A DNA stretch of 64,000 nt from UBA2093 sp044340485 (GTDB taxonomy: Bacteria > Actinomycetota > Acidimicrobiia > Acidimicrobiales > Ilumatobacteraceae): assembly GCA_044340485.1 (NCBI GenBank), contig JBIITN010000001.1, forward strand, positions 1-64,000, in the 5' to 3' direction. How positions within the stretch are numbered: position 1 is the stretch's first letter; every line of letters begins with the position of its first letter. Both the position numbers and the translations under genes were made by a program. Shown piece by piece: positions 42,776 through 51,343 of this stretch. The notes under the pieces are model-generated. The model ran no database searches, was not told where the DNA came from, and was given only the letters and a program-made list of their open reading frames with translations.

Positions 42776-43489
42776 ATGAAGTCGTTTTTAGCGGGAGCTC
42801 TTGTGGCCACGATCGTCTCCGCGGGCGTGACCTATGCAGTCGCATCAGGGTCCACCGACACTGTTCGGGCCTGTGCCCATAAGAAAACCGGCGATCTTCG
42901 GATCATGACCGGGAAGAAATGCAAGAAATCGGAAACACCGGTGTCGTGGCCGTCGGGCCTATCGCCAGCAACCCAAGGTGCGACTGGAGCCAAGGGTGAT
43001 ACGGGCGCCCCCGGGACAATCGGTGATACCGGACCACAAGGTCCCGCTGGAGAAAACGGTTTGAGCGTCAGTTACTGGGATGGCTTCTCTGGCGGATACC
43101 TCAACGGCGGCGTCTCGACGTATACGCTAATGGACGAAATCCAACTTCCCGCTGGTACGTACGTTGTGTTTTCCAACATTTGGGCGTGGAGTTCCGGAAC
43201 GGGAGTTACCAAGGCTCAATGCACATTCGATCCGCCAGGTGCGGGCTGGCTTCTCGGGCCCCCGCACGAAAATGCAGTTGATGCGGGACCGGGTGGAGGA
43301 ACAATCTCACTACAGACTCACTTCGTTCTCGCAAATGACGGCGCATTGAACGTCTTATGCAAGAACAACACGGGAACACATCGGATCAATTTTGAGGGCA
43401 ACATCTACGCGATTGCCGTTAACTCAGTTGAGTTATACGACCCGCCGCAGCCATGCCCCCAAAACGACAGTTTTGCATCGGTATGTTGA
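42776..43489 (+). CDS. Secreted protein with short collagen-like segment
   Basis: The 237-residue protein has a signal peptide (MKSFLAGALVATIVSAGVTY), then a module common in actinobacterial collagen-like proteins (ACAHKKTGDLRIMTGKKCKK), about nine Gly-X-Y triplets (GATGAKGDTGAPGTIGDTG, then GPQGPAGENG) and a C-terminal beta-rich domain of about 140 residues with paired cysteines. It is probably an extracellular, trimer-forming surface protein. Function unknown. It diverges from the ilv leader promoter. Confidence 0.75.
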   Translation: MKSFLAGALVATIVSAGVTYAVASGSTDTVRACAHKKTGDLRIMTGKKCKKSETPVSWPSGLSPATQGATGAKGDTGAPGTIGDTGPQGPAGENGLSVSYWDGFSGGYLNGGVSTYTLMDEIQLPAGTYVVFSNIWAWSSGTGVTKAQCTFDPPGAGWLLGPPHENAVDAGPGGGTISLQTHFVLANDGALNVLCKNNTGTHRINFEGNIYAIAVNSVELYDPPQPCPQNDSFASVC

Positions 43490-43591
43490 GCCTCTAAAGC
43501 GGGTCCCGCACCGCCTAGCCTGTGAGGGTCTTATTCAAACGGCGCGCGCCTTTTGACGCAGCGCCACTTCACAAAAGATCACTACATACAT

Positions 43592-44914
43592 ATGTCTGCT
43601 CCTCAAAAGATTGCTCCCGCCGACGGAAAACTCGGTGTCCTCACCGTGGGCCTTGGCGCCGTAGCAACCACCCTCATCGCCGGCGTTGAGCTAGCCAAGC
43701 GCGGCCAGGGTCTCCCCATTGGCTCGCTCACCCAAATGGGATCAATCCGTCTCGGCAAGCGCACCGACAAGCGCACCCCGCTGGTGAAAGATTTCGTACC
43801 ACTTGCTCGTCTCGAAGATATTGAGTGGGGCGCATGGGACGTGTTCCCCGACGATGCATACGTTGCCGCAACTCGCGCTGGCGTTCTCGAACAGGGTCGT
43901 CACCTTGAGGCGATTTCGGGAACTTTGCGCGACATCCGCCCGATGAAAGCAGCCTTTGAGCGTAAGTACGCGCGCAACCTCGATGGTGAACACATCATGG
44001 GAACGGTCAGCAAGCGCGAAATGCTGAATGCAATTCGCGCTGACATCAATCGATTCCGCGAAGAAAAGAAAGTGGATCGTGTGGTGATGATTTGGTGTGC
44101 GAGCACCGAGATCTACATCGAACCAGGCCCGGCACATCAAACAATCGAGTCGCTTGAAAAAGCAATCGACGCGAATGACGAGACTATCTCACCATCAATT
44201 TTGTACGCGTACGCAGCACTGCAAGAAGGTGTTCCGTTCGCAAATGGCGCACCCAACTTGGCGGTCGACACACCAGCGTTACGCGAATACGCGACCGAAA
44301 AGAACATTCCGATCAGTGGTAAAGACTTCAAGACCGGCCAAACACTGATGAAGACAGTGTTGGCGCCAATGATCAAAGCTCGTCAACTTGGACTCTCTGG
44401 CTGGTACTCCACAAACATCTTGGGCAACCGCGACGGCGAAGTGCTTGACGCACCAGAAAACTTCAAGACAAAAGAAGAGTCGAAACTTGGTGTGTTGGAA
44501 GACATCCTTGAACCGACAAAGAACCCCGACCTATATGGCGATGTGTACCACAAGGTGCAGATCAACTACTACCCACCACGTGGTGACAACAAAGAAGGTT
44601 GGGACAACATCGACATCTTCGGATGGCTGGGTTACCCCATGCAAATCAAAGTGAACTTTTTGTGCCGCGACTCCATTCTTGCTGCACCGCTTGCACTCGA
44701 CCTTGTGTTGTTCTCCGACCTCGCACAACGCGCTGGACTCGGTGGCATTCAAGAATGGCTGTCGTTCTATTACAAGAGTCCACAGGTTGCACCAGGTCTC
44801 TATCCCGAGCACGACTTGTTCGCACAACTCACCAAGTTGATGAACACATTGCGATGGATGATGGGTGAAGACCAAATCACTCACCTCGGTCGCGAGTATT
44901 ACGACAAGCCGTAA
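43592..44914 (+). CDS. ino1: Inositol-3-phosphate (myo-inositol-1-phosphate) synthase
   Basis: The 440-residue protein has the NAD-binding start (GKLGVLTVGLGAVATTLIAGVELAKRG), RVVMIWCASTEIY, NGAPNLAVDTPAL, the catalytic lysine region SGKDFKTGQTLMKTVLAPM and GWYSTNILGNRDGEVL. It converts glucose-6-phosphate to inositol-3-phosphate, precursor of phosphatidylinositol and mycothiol. ATG at 43592 gives the family N-terminus. A TAGCCT box at about 43516 may be its -10, leaving a 70-base leader. Confidence 0.93.
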   Translation: MSAPQKIAPADGKLGVLTVGLGAVATTLIAGVELAKRGQGLPIGSLTQMGSIRLGKRTDKRTPLVKDFVPLARLEDIEWGAWDVFPDDAYVAATRAGVLEQGRHLEAISGTLRDIRPMKAAFERKYARNLDGEHIMGTVSKREMLNAIRADINRFREEKKVDRVVMIWCASTEIYIEPGPAHQTIESLEKAIDANDETISPSILYAYAALQEGVPFANGAPNLAVDTPALREYATEKNIPISGKDFKTGQTLMKTVLAPMIKARQLGLSGWYSTNILGNRDGEVLDAPENFKTKEESKLGVLEDILEPTKNPDLYGDVYHKVQINYYPPRGDNKEGWDNIDIFGWLGYPMQIKVNFLCRDSILAAPLALDLVLFSDLAQRAGLGGIQEWLSFYYKSPQVAPGLYPEHDLFAQLTKLMNTLRWMMGEDQITHLGREYYDKP

Positions 44915-44937
44915 ATACGTACTTGCAACGGGGCGCC

Positions 44938-45312
44938 ATGACTGCCATTCAGACTGAAGACACGAGCACTACACCTGTTCGGCATTTCGTCTACGACGCA
45001 CTGTGTGTACTTGCACTAGTAATCATTGGCACGCGCAATCACGACACAGATACTGGCGTGGGTGGTGTTCTGTATATCGCAGCACCGTTTTGGATTGCAC
45101 TAGTTATGGGTTGGCTCGTCACACGCGCGCATCGATCATCAAATGCCACTGCAACCGGTGTGTTGGTGTGGATCATCACAGTGGCGCTCGGAATGGTGCT
45201 TCGCAATCTGGTGTTTGACCGTGGAACCGCAGCCGCTTTCATTGTTGTCGCATCGGTGTTTTTGGCAATCACCATGAACGGCTGGCGCATTATCTCCACG
45301 CGCAACGACTAG
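44938..45312 (+). CDS. DUF3054 membrane protein
   Basis: The 124-residue protein has four membrane helices and the DUF3054 pattern (VYDALCVLALVIIGTRNHDTDTGVGGVLYIAAPFWIALVMGWL, about residues 19-61, and GTAAAFIVVASVFLAITMNGWR). This actinobacterial family has no known function. It follows ino1 by 23 bases and may be on the same mRNA. Confidence 0.8.
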   Translation: MTAIQTEDTSTTPVRHFVYDALCVLALVIIGTRNHDTDTGVGGVLYIAAPFWIALVMGWLVTRAHRSSNATATGVLVWIITVALGMVLRNLVFDRGTAAAFIVVASVFLAITMNGWRIISTRND

Positions 45313-45326
45313 AGCTCGCGGTAATC

Positions 45327-46001
45327 ATGGCATCGTCAAAATCAGACACCACTCCGATTAGCCCGTCTGATCTCACCTTTGCATGGTCTGAATGTGAACG
45401 ATGTTTTTGGTTGCGATACAACAAGGGTTTGCGCAGGCCGTTTTCAATGCCAGGCCTTGTCTCAACGTTGTCCAACATGCAAGAAGCCGCATACGAACAT
45501 GCCCACTCGCATGATTTTTCATCCACTCTTCCTTCAGGACACGTGTATGGAACAGGGCAATGGGTGGAAAGCACGGCACTTGTGGTGAATGGAGAAAAGA
45601 CGCGCTGGCGTATTCGCGGCAAGTACGACTTCTTGCTGTTGTATGACGACATGACATGGGGCATTGTTGACACAAAGTTTTCGGGGACGTTAAAAGAGAA
45701 AACGGATTTCTATTCACCTCAGCTCGAGGCATACGCCTACGCATTAGAGAACCCTGCAAAGGGAGACCAACGCCAAGTGGCAACAACTGGCCTCATGGTG
45801 TGGGCTCCTGTTCGCACCAACGGGTCTCACGATGACGGCTTTCATCTTGAACTTGATCACGCATATCAACCACTTGAGCGAAACGAAGACGCGTTCTTGC
45901 AGCGCGTTACCACCGTGATTTCACTGCTTGATGGGCCTATGCCCGACCCAACACCAGAGTGTGGGTACTGCACATGGTTCGCGGAACGCGGAAAGTACTA
46001 A
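45327..46001 (+). CDS. Stand-alone Cas4/RecB-like PD-(D/E)XK nuclease
   Basis: The 224-residue protein has the PD-(D/E)XK core: D101 (IRGKYDFLLLYD), the D115-x-K117 motif (GIVDTKFSG) and the QxxxY motif (SPQLEAYAYAL, Q132-Y136). It also has two cysteine pairs, C23-x2-C26 (SECERCFWLRYNKG) near the start and C212-x2-C215 (ECGYCTWF) at the end. This is the frame of Cas4/AddB-like exonucleases that hold an Fe-S cluster, though those usually have one plus three cysteines. No cas genes or repeats are nearby, so a repair or RNA role is more likely than CRISPR. Confidence 0.78.
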   Translation: MASSKSDTTPISPSDLTFAWSECERCFWLRYNKGLRRPFSMPGLVSTLSNMQEAAYEHAHSHDFSSTLPSGHVYGTGQWVESTALVVNGEKTRWRIRGKYDFLLLYDDMTWGIVDTKFSGTLKEKTDFYSPQLEAYAYALENPAKGDQRQVATTGLMVWAPVRTNGSHDDGFHLELDHAYQPLERNEDAFLQRVTTVISLLDGPMPDPTPECGYCTWFAERGKY

Positions 46002-46011
46002 CCGAACCCAA

Positions 46012-46017
46012 TAATCT
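46012..46017 (+). promoter_or_regulatory. -10 box for a leaderless transcript (thioesterase)
   Basis: TAATCT ends 7 bases before the ATG at 46025. Confidence 0.5.
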
Positions 46018-46024
46018 CGTAGCC

Positions 46025-46432
46025 ATGTACAACACGTGTTTTGGCTGTGGTGAAGATAACCCTTCGGGATTGAAAATGGAACGTGAGTACGAGCCTGATG
46101 GCAGTGTTGTGTCGCGAATTGCCATTGAAGAAAAGTACGCCGGAGACAAAGGTGTTGTACACGGTGGCATTCAGGCCACACTTCTCGACGAGGTTCTCGG
46201 GTTTGCCGTGCGCAAAGTGTCTGAAGACAATTATGGCGAACTAAAGCCGATTGTCACAGCGACGTTTCAATTGAAATACAAAGCCCCATGTCCCACGCAA
46301 GAAGAGTTAGTCATTCGCTCTCGCATCACGAAACTGGAATTGCCATCGGTATTTGCGGAAGGTGAAATCTGCAATGCAGCAGGTGATGTACTTACCCGCG
46401 CCGAAGCGCGCTGGCGCATCATGGGCGTGTGA
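46025..46432 (+). CDS. PaaI/hotdog-fold thioesterase
   Basis: The 135-residue protein has the 4HBT hotdog signature (YAGDKGVVHGGIQATLLDEVLG). The N-terminal CFGCGEDNPSGLK stretch is typical of a cytoplasmic acyl-CoA thioesterase subgroup. ATG at 46025 is chosen over an upstream in-frame start because of the TAATCT box and because CFGCG normally sits at the N-terminus. Acyl-CoA substrate unknown. Confidence 0.85.
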   Translation: MYNTCFGCGEDNPSGLKMEREYEPDGSVVSRIAIEEKYAGDKGVVHGGIQATLLDEVLGFAVRKVSEDNYGELKPIVTATFQLKYKAPCPTQEELVIRSRITKLELPSVFAEGEICNAAGDVLTRAEARWRIMGV

Positions 46433-46449
46433 ACTAACGCAGTAGTTTC

Positions 46450-46908
46450 TTATTTCCAAGCTTCAACCGACAGTTCCGTCTGTAGAAACAGTTGATGAAG
46501 AAGCGCGGCGTGCTCTATAGAAAGATGTCGGCGCCACAGACCCACCAACCCATCGCGAAATGATTGGTCATGCGTTTCTGCCCGTGATGCAACGTGTGCT
46601 AATTCATGCAATGCAATAGCCACGGTTGGATTACTGCCCCGAAGACACACCACGTTTCTCTCTATGTCTGTTGATCCTGCGACATGACCGCGCCGGGCTG
46701 TCGATACCAACACCGGCATGTCGAGATCTTCGTGTTCACACACATCTTGTAGCCACTCTTCAAGTTCAGCAAAAGCCATGGCACGCGATCCGAGAACGTC
46801 AATCACAACATCTTCACATGCATACGTGAGTGCTTGTTCATGGCTGCATTGCTCATACGCGGGGAAGCGTTGTTGCACTAACTCAACAAGTTCACGAATG
46901 TGAGTCAC
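46450..46908 (-). CDS. Small HExxH zinc metalloprotease-like protein
   Basis: The 152-residue protein has the zinc motif ALHELAHVASRAETHDQSF: H101, E102 and H105 with a probable third ligand at H113. The fold context (ALHELAH...HDQSFRDGLVGLW) resembles SprT-like or TIGR04338-type putative metallohydrolases of actinobacteria. Its start overlaps the stop of the DUF2786 gene by 4 bases, so the two are made together. Target unknown. Confidence 0.75.
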   Translation of the reverse strand: MTHIRELVELVQQRFPAYEQCSHEQALTYACEDVVIDVLGSRAMAFAELEEWLQDVCEHEDLDMPVLVSTARRGHVAGSTDIERNVVCLRGSNPTVAIALHELAHVASRAETHDQSFRDGLVGLWRRHLSIEHAALLHQLFLQTELSVEAWK

Positions 46909-47576
46909 TGCAATTCACCACGAACGCCAGATGTAAATGATCGCCCCGACGCACCAAAGCGCTGTCCCGCCTCTTTACCTTTCTTGTACGCGCCTTGGGC
47001 TGTGTCGACATATGAATATGTACCGCGTAGCGGGGGCGCTGTGGCGCGCATTTCTTTTTGCGCGCGCGCTGCCCTATCAGCCAACACCAATCCGGCGCCG
47101 GGAGTTTCTTCTACATAGTCTCGACGTGCAACAGAGAGCACCTCTTCAATGCCTCGTTGAAAGCCTTTCCACCACGACACGCGCCACGACCGATCACCTT
47201 TGGGGATAGTGCGAATGGCTAATGCATCTGCTGCAGCAAACAGTGTCTTGGTGGCAAAAATGTCGTTAGGGCATCCGTACATCACCATGATGCAGGCGTT
47301 GTTTTCATCGTCGTCTCGATAACCCACGCACGAATGAATTCCTGCAATTGCATGCAACAGTGACAATCGACGAACACGATATTTCCCTCCCACGATCACT
47401 CGTTCGACAACAACGTTGCTGTCGTCAACATTGCGATCGGCCACATCAGCATCGGTGTAGCCATGTTTTTGCATGAGCTTTGACGCCATTGCCAACGCAG
47501 ATTCAGCCTCGGCTTGGGGAGTATTGGGATGTTGCGCAAGCTTGAGCAAAGCTTGGATGCGAGAGGTATCACTCAC
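46905..47576 (-). CDS. DUF2786 protein
   Basis: The 223-residue protein starts with the DUF2786 motif (RIQALLKLAQHPNTPQAEAESALAMASKLMQKHGYTDADV, about residues 6-46), followed by a domain with WRVSWWKGFQRGIEEVLSVARR and a basic C-terminus. DUF2786 proteins occur in actinobacteria and their phages; function unknown. Start is GTG at 47576. The pairing with a metalloprotease-like gene suggests a joint role. Confidence 0.75.
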   Translation of the reverse strand: MSDTSRIQALLKLAQHPNTPQAEAESALAMASKLMQKHGYTDADVADRNVDDSNVVVERVIVGGKYRVRRLSLLHAIAGIHSCVGYRDDDENNACIMVMYGCPNDIFATKTLFAAADALAIRTIPKGDRSWRVSWWKGFQRGIEEVLSVARRDYVEETPGAGLVLADRAARAQKEMRATAPPLRGTYSYVDTAQGAYKKGKEAGQRFGASGRSFTSGVRGELQ

Positions 47577-47584
47577 CGTGAGAG

Positions 47585-48358
47585 TTAGTTGGTTTTCAAA
47601 AAGTCGATGAGTGCGGGATTCACAACATCGGGATGAGTGACATTGGGAGCATGCGCAGCGCCATCAACAAGACACACCAGCGTGGAGCCGGCCAAACCAT
47701 CACGCATGATCTCGGCTTTTGCCACCGGGATTGCTTGGTCGGCGGTGCCGTGGACAATTAATGCAGGCGCTGAGATTTCACCCAGTCGCGATGTGATGTC
47801 GTCGCGATGAATAAGACAGTCGAAAGCCAAGCTGAAATTGTCACGGTCGAGAGCAGCCCATTTGTCGGTCCACTCTTTCCATTCTCCTGGCCCGAGGATG
47901 AGACCCTTGATGACATCTTGAACGGGAGTTGGTCCGTGTTCCATCCAGACAGCGCGCATTCCGTTGTACCCCTCGACTGATGCCGCGTCTTCACCACCTG
48001 CTTGGGTGTCGATGAGAATGAGACCGAGCACGCGCTCGGGAGCCGTCAGTGCCACACGCAAACTGATGAAACCGCCCTGAGACATTCCGCCCACATAGGC
48101 CTTGTCGATCCCGAGATGATCAAGTAACCCCAATGCATCGTTTGCTGAATCCCAATAGGTAAATGGACCAGTGAACTGTGTTGCACCGAAACCGCGCTCG
48201 TCCCATGTGATGACGCGATGAGTTGCTTTTAATGCAGCAACCTGTGCGTCAAACATGGAGTGATCCATTAAAAAGCCGTGGCTCAAAATGACAGCGGGGC
48301 CAGAGCCACCGGAGTCTTCGAAATAAATAGATGCACCGTTGATAGTTGCTGTAGCCAT
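47585..48358 (-). CDS. Alpha/beta hydrolase
   Basis: The 257-residue protein has the nucleophile elbow VGGMSQGGF, the acid in VHGTADQAIPV and the histidine in VDGAAHAPNVTHP. The oxyanion region is LSHGFLMD. Such proteins hydrolyse esters, lactones (e.g. 3-oxoadipate enol-lactone) or similar; the sequence alone does not decide. TAGTCT lies 6 bases upstream of the ATG. Confidence 0.88.
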   Translation of the reverse strand: MATATINGASIYFEDSGGSGPAVILSHGFLMDHSMFDAQVAALKATHRVITWDERGFGATQFTGPFTYWDSANDALGLLDHLGIDKAYVGGMSQGGFISLRVALTAPERVLGLILIDTQAGGEDAASVEGYNGMRAVWMEHGPTPVQDVIKGLILGPGEWKEWTDKWAALDRDNFSLAFDCLIHRDDITSRLGEISAPALIVHGTADQAIPVAKAEIMRDGLAGSTLVCLVDGAAHAPNVTHPDVVNPALIDFLKTN

Positions 48359-48364
48359 GGCCTC

Positions 48365-48370
48365 AGACTA
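48365..48370 (-). promoter_or_regulatory. -10 box for a leaderless transcript (alpha/beta hydrolase)
   Basis: TAGTCT on the minus strand ends 6 bases before the ATG at 48358. Confidence 0.5.
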
Positions 48371-48375
48371 ACCAC

Positions 48376-48657
48376 CTATGACGCGCCGGTGAACGCCCAC
48401 CGAATGGCGTAGCCACTCACACTTGCAAGCAAGGCGCTAATCATGAAGGTGAAATAGTTCGCTGCACCGTCAACCTGCCCAAAGGCAAACAGCCAATCGA
48501 CGGGATTATCGGAGAACCACTGGCTTGGTAACCACCCTCCAATGAAGGTAGACGCGAGAGCCGCGACTGCATTGAGACCAAAGAATACAAAGAGAGGCCC
48601 AGCGATGATCGACACTGCGATTCCACGCACGTAATGGACTGTTTCTTTCTCTGTCAT
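48376..48657 (-). CDS. Small membrane protein of unknown function
   Basis: The 93-residue protein has two membrane helices (about 12-38 and 66-88) and a polar loop with QWFSDNPVDWLFAFGQVDG between. I do not recognise it. It stands between the hydrolase and the gene fragments at 48672-48960. Confidence 0.5.
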   Translation of the reverse strand: MTEKETVHYVRGIAVSIIAGPLFVFFGLNAVAALASTFIGGWLPSQWFSDNPVDWLFAFGQVDGAANYFTFMISALLASVSGYAIRWAFTGAS

Positions 48658-48671
48658 AACGCAATTCCCAG

Positions 48672-48875
48672 CTATGCGTACGTCGCAAAGAGAGTGTCGA
48701 TTCCTTCAAAGCGGGTGATGGTCTCGCCAAGGCGACGAACCGCATCGTGAATGAGTTCGTGATTAGCAGGATGCACATCGATGATTGCGTACACCTCATC
48801 ATCACGGAAAACCACTTTGATGTTGGCCAATGACTCGTTGAGTGCATTGATCTTGCGAAATGTCGCCTTCTGAGT
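48672..48875 (-). pseudogene. 3' fragment of an unidentified gene
   Basis: On the minus strand a frame ending at TAG (48672-48674) encodes a sequence that looks like a real C-terminus (INALNESLANIKVVFRDDE, then HELIHDAVRRLGETITRFEG). It has no usable start: going upstream, it meets a stop near 48917 without ATG or GTG before the conserved-looking part. I do not recognise the family. It joins directly to the fragment upstream in another frame. Confidence 0.5.
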
Positions 48876-48960
48876 GCGCCTTTCCGATCGTGCCCGCGAT
48901 CTGAAACAGTTGGTTTCCTAACCGACCATTACGTCCCAGGTTGCGATATGAGAAGGCCAC
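48802..48960 (-). pseudogene. 5' fragment of a family 11 glycosyltransferase
   Basis: From GTG at 48960 the first 28 codons read VAFSYRNLGRNGRLGNQLFQ followed by IAGTIGKA. GRLGNQLFQIA is the N-terminal GDP-sugar-binding motif of GT11 alpha-1,2-fucosyltransferases. After that the match ends and the frame runs into a TGA at 48802 after 52 codons; the family is normally about 280-300 residues. An intact-looking TACTGT box lies 6 bases before the GTG, so the fragment may still be transcribed. Confidence 0.6.
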
Positions 48961-48966
48961 GACCTA

Positions 48967-48972
48967 ACAGTA
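48967..48972 (-). promoter_or_regulatory. -10 box before the glycosyltransferase fragment
   Basis: TACTGT on the minus strand ends 6 bases before the GTG at 48960. The remaining bases to 49032 show nothing else. Confidence 0.4.
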
Positions 48973-49032
48973 GCCATTGAAATCGTCTTATCGCGATACG
49001 TCTTCGTTGTTATGTGTTTCTCGACTTGAACC

Positions 49033-50901
49033 TTAGGAAATGTTGATTTCACCGACCACGAAACTGTTTGTCGCAAACTGTAGTCCTGAGAACATCACTT
49101 TGTTTGTGGCTGGAACATATGACATTGAGTACATCTCCGTCTCGGTGGTTCCGTCCATCACTACAGTTTCCACACCTGTTGAAGGATCGTAAATCGACAT
49201 GACATTGACACCATCAGTATTTGTCCCCGCGATAACCACCTTGGATCCGGCAGCTACGAGAAGAGTCACTTTCTTTATTGAAAGCGGAACCTCTTTTACG
49301 GTTGGGTAATACTCCATCAGGACTGCATCCTCACCGGGAGCACTTTGATTAACAGCAAAGGTCTTACCACCAGCTGTCGCTATTTGAGTGACTCCAGCGC
49401 CGCCATTCTGACAAATTTGGTTGCTGTATTGAATGTTGCCGTTCGAATCCAAGCACACATCACTAAGAATGTTGTACGAATCTGACGTGACTGCTTGGCC
49501 GTTCGTCCCCCAACGTGGTGCACTAATCCAATACTTTGTTTCAAGTTGTCCCGAAGAAACGTTGTAACGGACAACTCCATTTGCCACGGTAGACGTCGGA
49601 CCAACTGAGGCGAATCGACCTAAGTAGTAATTACCGTCCGCAAATTTGGCAACAAAGCGTGCGCTAACACCATTTAGGGCTCCCGTTAATGAACGTACGC
49701 CACCGCCACCCACTACTCGCGTCCATTGCTGTCCGGTAGATGTTGTATTCCCAACAATGATCGCTGCCCCATTCGGAAGAACTGCAAAGTCATCAATTCT
49801 TGTGTTTTCGGTAACAAGATCAGTAATTACTCCCGTAACAATGTCATATTTACGTAGCACGGTAGACATTGCACCGATTGAAGCGTTATAGCCCATGTAA
49901 TACACGTTGCCAGCAGCATCGAACTGCACACCAGGATTCGTATATCGCTGACTCATCCACCCGCCGTACCAGTGCATTCCAGTCAAATTCTTATCCAAAC
50001 AAGTTGGTATTCCTGTGTCTTGGCTGACTCGGAAGAACACACAAGATTCCGGTGTGCTTGAGTACTGCACTTGATACACCAACAATAAATAAATTTGACC
50101 ATCGGGACCCGTGTAGAACTTCGACACCCTGATTGGTGTCGAAATCGGAATGACAAAACCATTTGAATCAGTGATCTCATGCATTGTGATGGCTTCGCTC
50201 ACTTCGCCGGTCGCACTAATCGCAACGAGACCACTTGAAGAGTTGCTCGTCGACCCTTCTGGCTGAGCGAATGCAACTGCATTAGACACATTGAGGGTAA
50301 ACCGCGTGCTCGATTGTGCCGCAACCACCGCAGGTCGGAGCATCGACATCGAACTGGCTCGTGCTCGACGTTGAACACCTTGAAGATTGGTGACCTTGCC
50401 GCCGGACGACTTCAGCACGCCTGCAAGTCCCCTGTTCACTGCGGGAGCCAAAAGCTGTCGAGAAGACGGATTAAGCCACTTCCTGTTCAGCGAATTCACG
50501 CCGAAATAGATTCGTTTCGTGCTCTTACTGAATTTCCCATTGGCCTTTGTTTTCAGCGTAATTCCAAATCTCATACGTGCATCAACATTTTTAAATGTGC
50601 ACGTTGTCTTTGCCTTCTTTGCCAAACACTTGAGGTGATCCGCATTGACTTCGGTCAATTGAATTGACTTTTTTGTCACATTTGTCGGCAACGCAAAAGT
50701 GACAATAACATTTGCTTTGCGCTTATTCTTCGCCAGTTTTGACTCAATCGAAATGACAGTCGGTGCCTGAGGCGTAGCTGTTGATCCCTTTTTTGCACTT
50801 GCTGTCGACGATGTGAGAACCCCCCCACCGACAACGATTACTGAAGCGGCAAGTACCACTGAGATTTTTTTGAAACGTGAACGGACTTGCGTTTGAGTCA
50901 T
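49033..50901 (-). CDS. Large secreted protein, beta-propeller-like, unknown function
   Basis: The 622-residue protein has a signal peptide (about 1-36, ending TASA-KK), a basic fibronectin-like N-terminal domain with a cysteine pair (KCLAKKAKTTCTF) and a long region of repeated beta strands such as GLVAISATGEV, YKMGYNASIGAMSTVLRKYD-like and KVMFSGLQFATNSFVVGEI. That pattern suggests a propeller of surface-sensing or adhesive type. No enzyme motif is seen. TACCGT lies 6 bases before the ATG. Confidence 0.6.
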   Translation of the reverse strand: MTQTQVRSRFKKISVVLAASVIVVGGGVLTSSTASAKKGSTATPQAPTVISIESKLAKNKRKANVIVTFALPTNVTKKSIQLTEVNADHLKCLAKKAKTTCTFKNVDARMRFGITLKTKANGKFSKSTKRIYFGVNSLNRKWLNPSSRQLLAPAVNRGLAGVLKSSGGKVTNLQGVQRRARASSMSMLRPAVVAAQSSTRFTLNVSNAVAFAQPEGSTSNSSSGLVAISATGEVSEAITMHEITDSNGFVIPISTPIRVSKFYTGPDGQIYLLLVYQVQYSSTPESCVFFRVSQDTGIPTCLDKNLTGMHWYGGWMSQRYTNPGVQFDAAGNVYYMGYNASIGAMSTVLRKYDIVTGVITDLVTENTRIDDFAVLPNGAAIIVGNTTSTGQQWTRVVGGGGVRSLTGALNGVSARFVAKFADGNYYLGRFASVGPTSTVANGVVRYNVSSGQLETKYWISAPRWGTNGQAVTSDSYNILSDVCLDSNGNIQYSNQICQNGGAGVTQIATAGGKTFAVNQSAPGEDAVLMEYYPTVKEVPLSIKKVTLLVAAGSKVVIAGTNTDGVNVMSIYDPSTGVETVVMDGTTETEMYSMSYVPATNKVMFSGLQFATNSFVVGEINIS

Positions 50902-50907
50902 GTTTCA

Positions 50908-50913
50908 ACGGTA
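50908..50913 (-). promoter_or_regulatory. -10 box for a leaderless transcript (622-residue secreted protein)
   Basis: TACCGT on the minus strand ends 6 bases before the ATG at 50901. Confidence 0.5.
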
Positions 50914-50946
50914 GTACGAACGCGCCCTCGAACCGAACGTCGATGG

Positions 50947-51333
50947 TTATTTCAGTTCCTCGATGTAATCGACGATCTTTTCCACCTCTGCTGCGCTCAG
51001 CCCGTTCACCGGCATCATGAGCGAGTACCCGCGCACTACTTGCGCGCCCGGATCCATAATCGCCGTCACCAGATACTGACGGTCGGCCACTACTTCAGAT
51101 CCATCGGTGAGTTTTCTGACCGAACCAGCTAGCCCCTTCCACGACGGACCAGATGCGCCGGCAAAATCTGAGCCATGGCATGATGCGCAACCGTTGTTTT
51201 GCGCTATTTCAAGTCCTTCTTGAGCTGATGGGGACAATGAATCGGCAGACGGCGAGCTCCCGCCTCCGCATGCATACAACACTGCTCCAATGACCGAGAC
51301 TCCAAAGGCCCCCAAAATTGTTTTACGAGACAT
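50947..51333 (-). CDS. Lipid-anchored cytochrome c
   Basis: The 128-residue protein has lipobox VLYAC (Cys 22), a Ser-rich linker and one class I cytochrome c domain: CASCH (49-53) binds haem, and a methionine in GYSLMMPVNGLS is the probable sixth ligand. It needs the ccm system at the left of the window. It resembles the cytochrome c domain fused to oxidase subunit II. The gene lies 10 bases after ilvD. GTG at 51339 is an alternative start. Confidence 0.88.
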   Translation of the reverse strand: MSRKTILGAFGVSVIGAVLYACGGGSSPSADSLSPSAQEGLEIAQNNGCASCHGSDFAGASGPSWKGLAGSVRKLTDGSEVVADRQYLVTAIMDPGAQVVRGYSLMMPVNGLSAAEVEKIVDYIEELK

Positions 51334-51343
51334 ACGCACCTAC

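Noticed and set aside
45327..46001. Possible CRISPR-associated Cas4
   Set aside because: No other cas gene, no repeat-spacer array and a different cysteine layout; kept as a stand-alone nuclease.
48506..48847. 113-residue minus-strand frame across 48506-48847
   Set aside because: It overlaps the small membrane protein out of frame and the gene fragments, and has no recognisable features.
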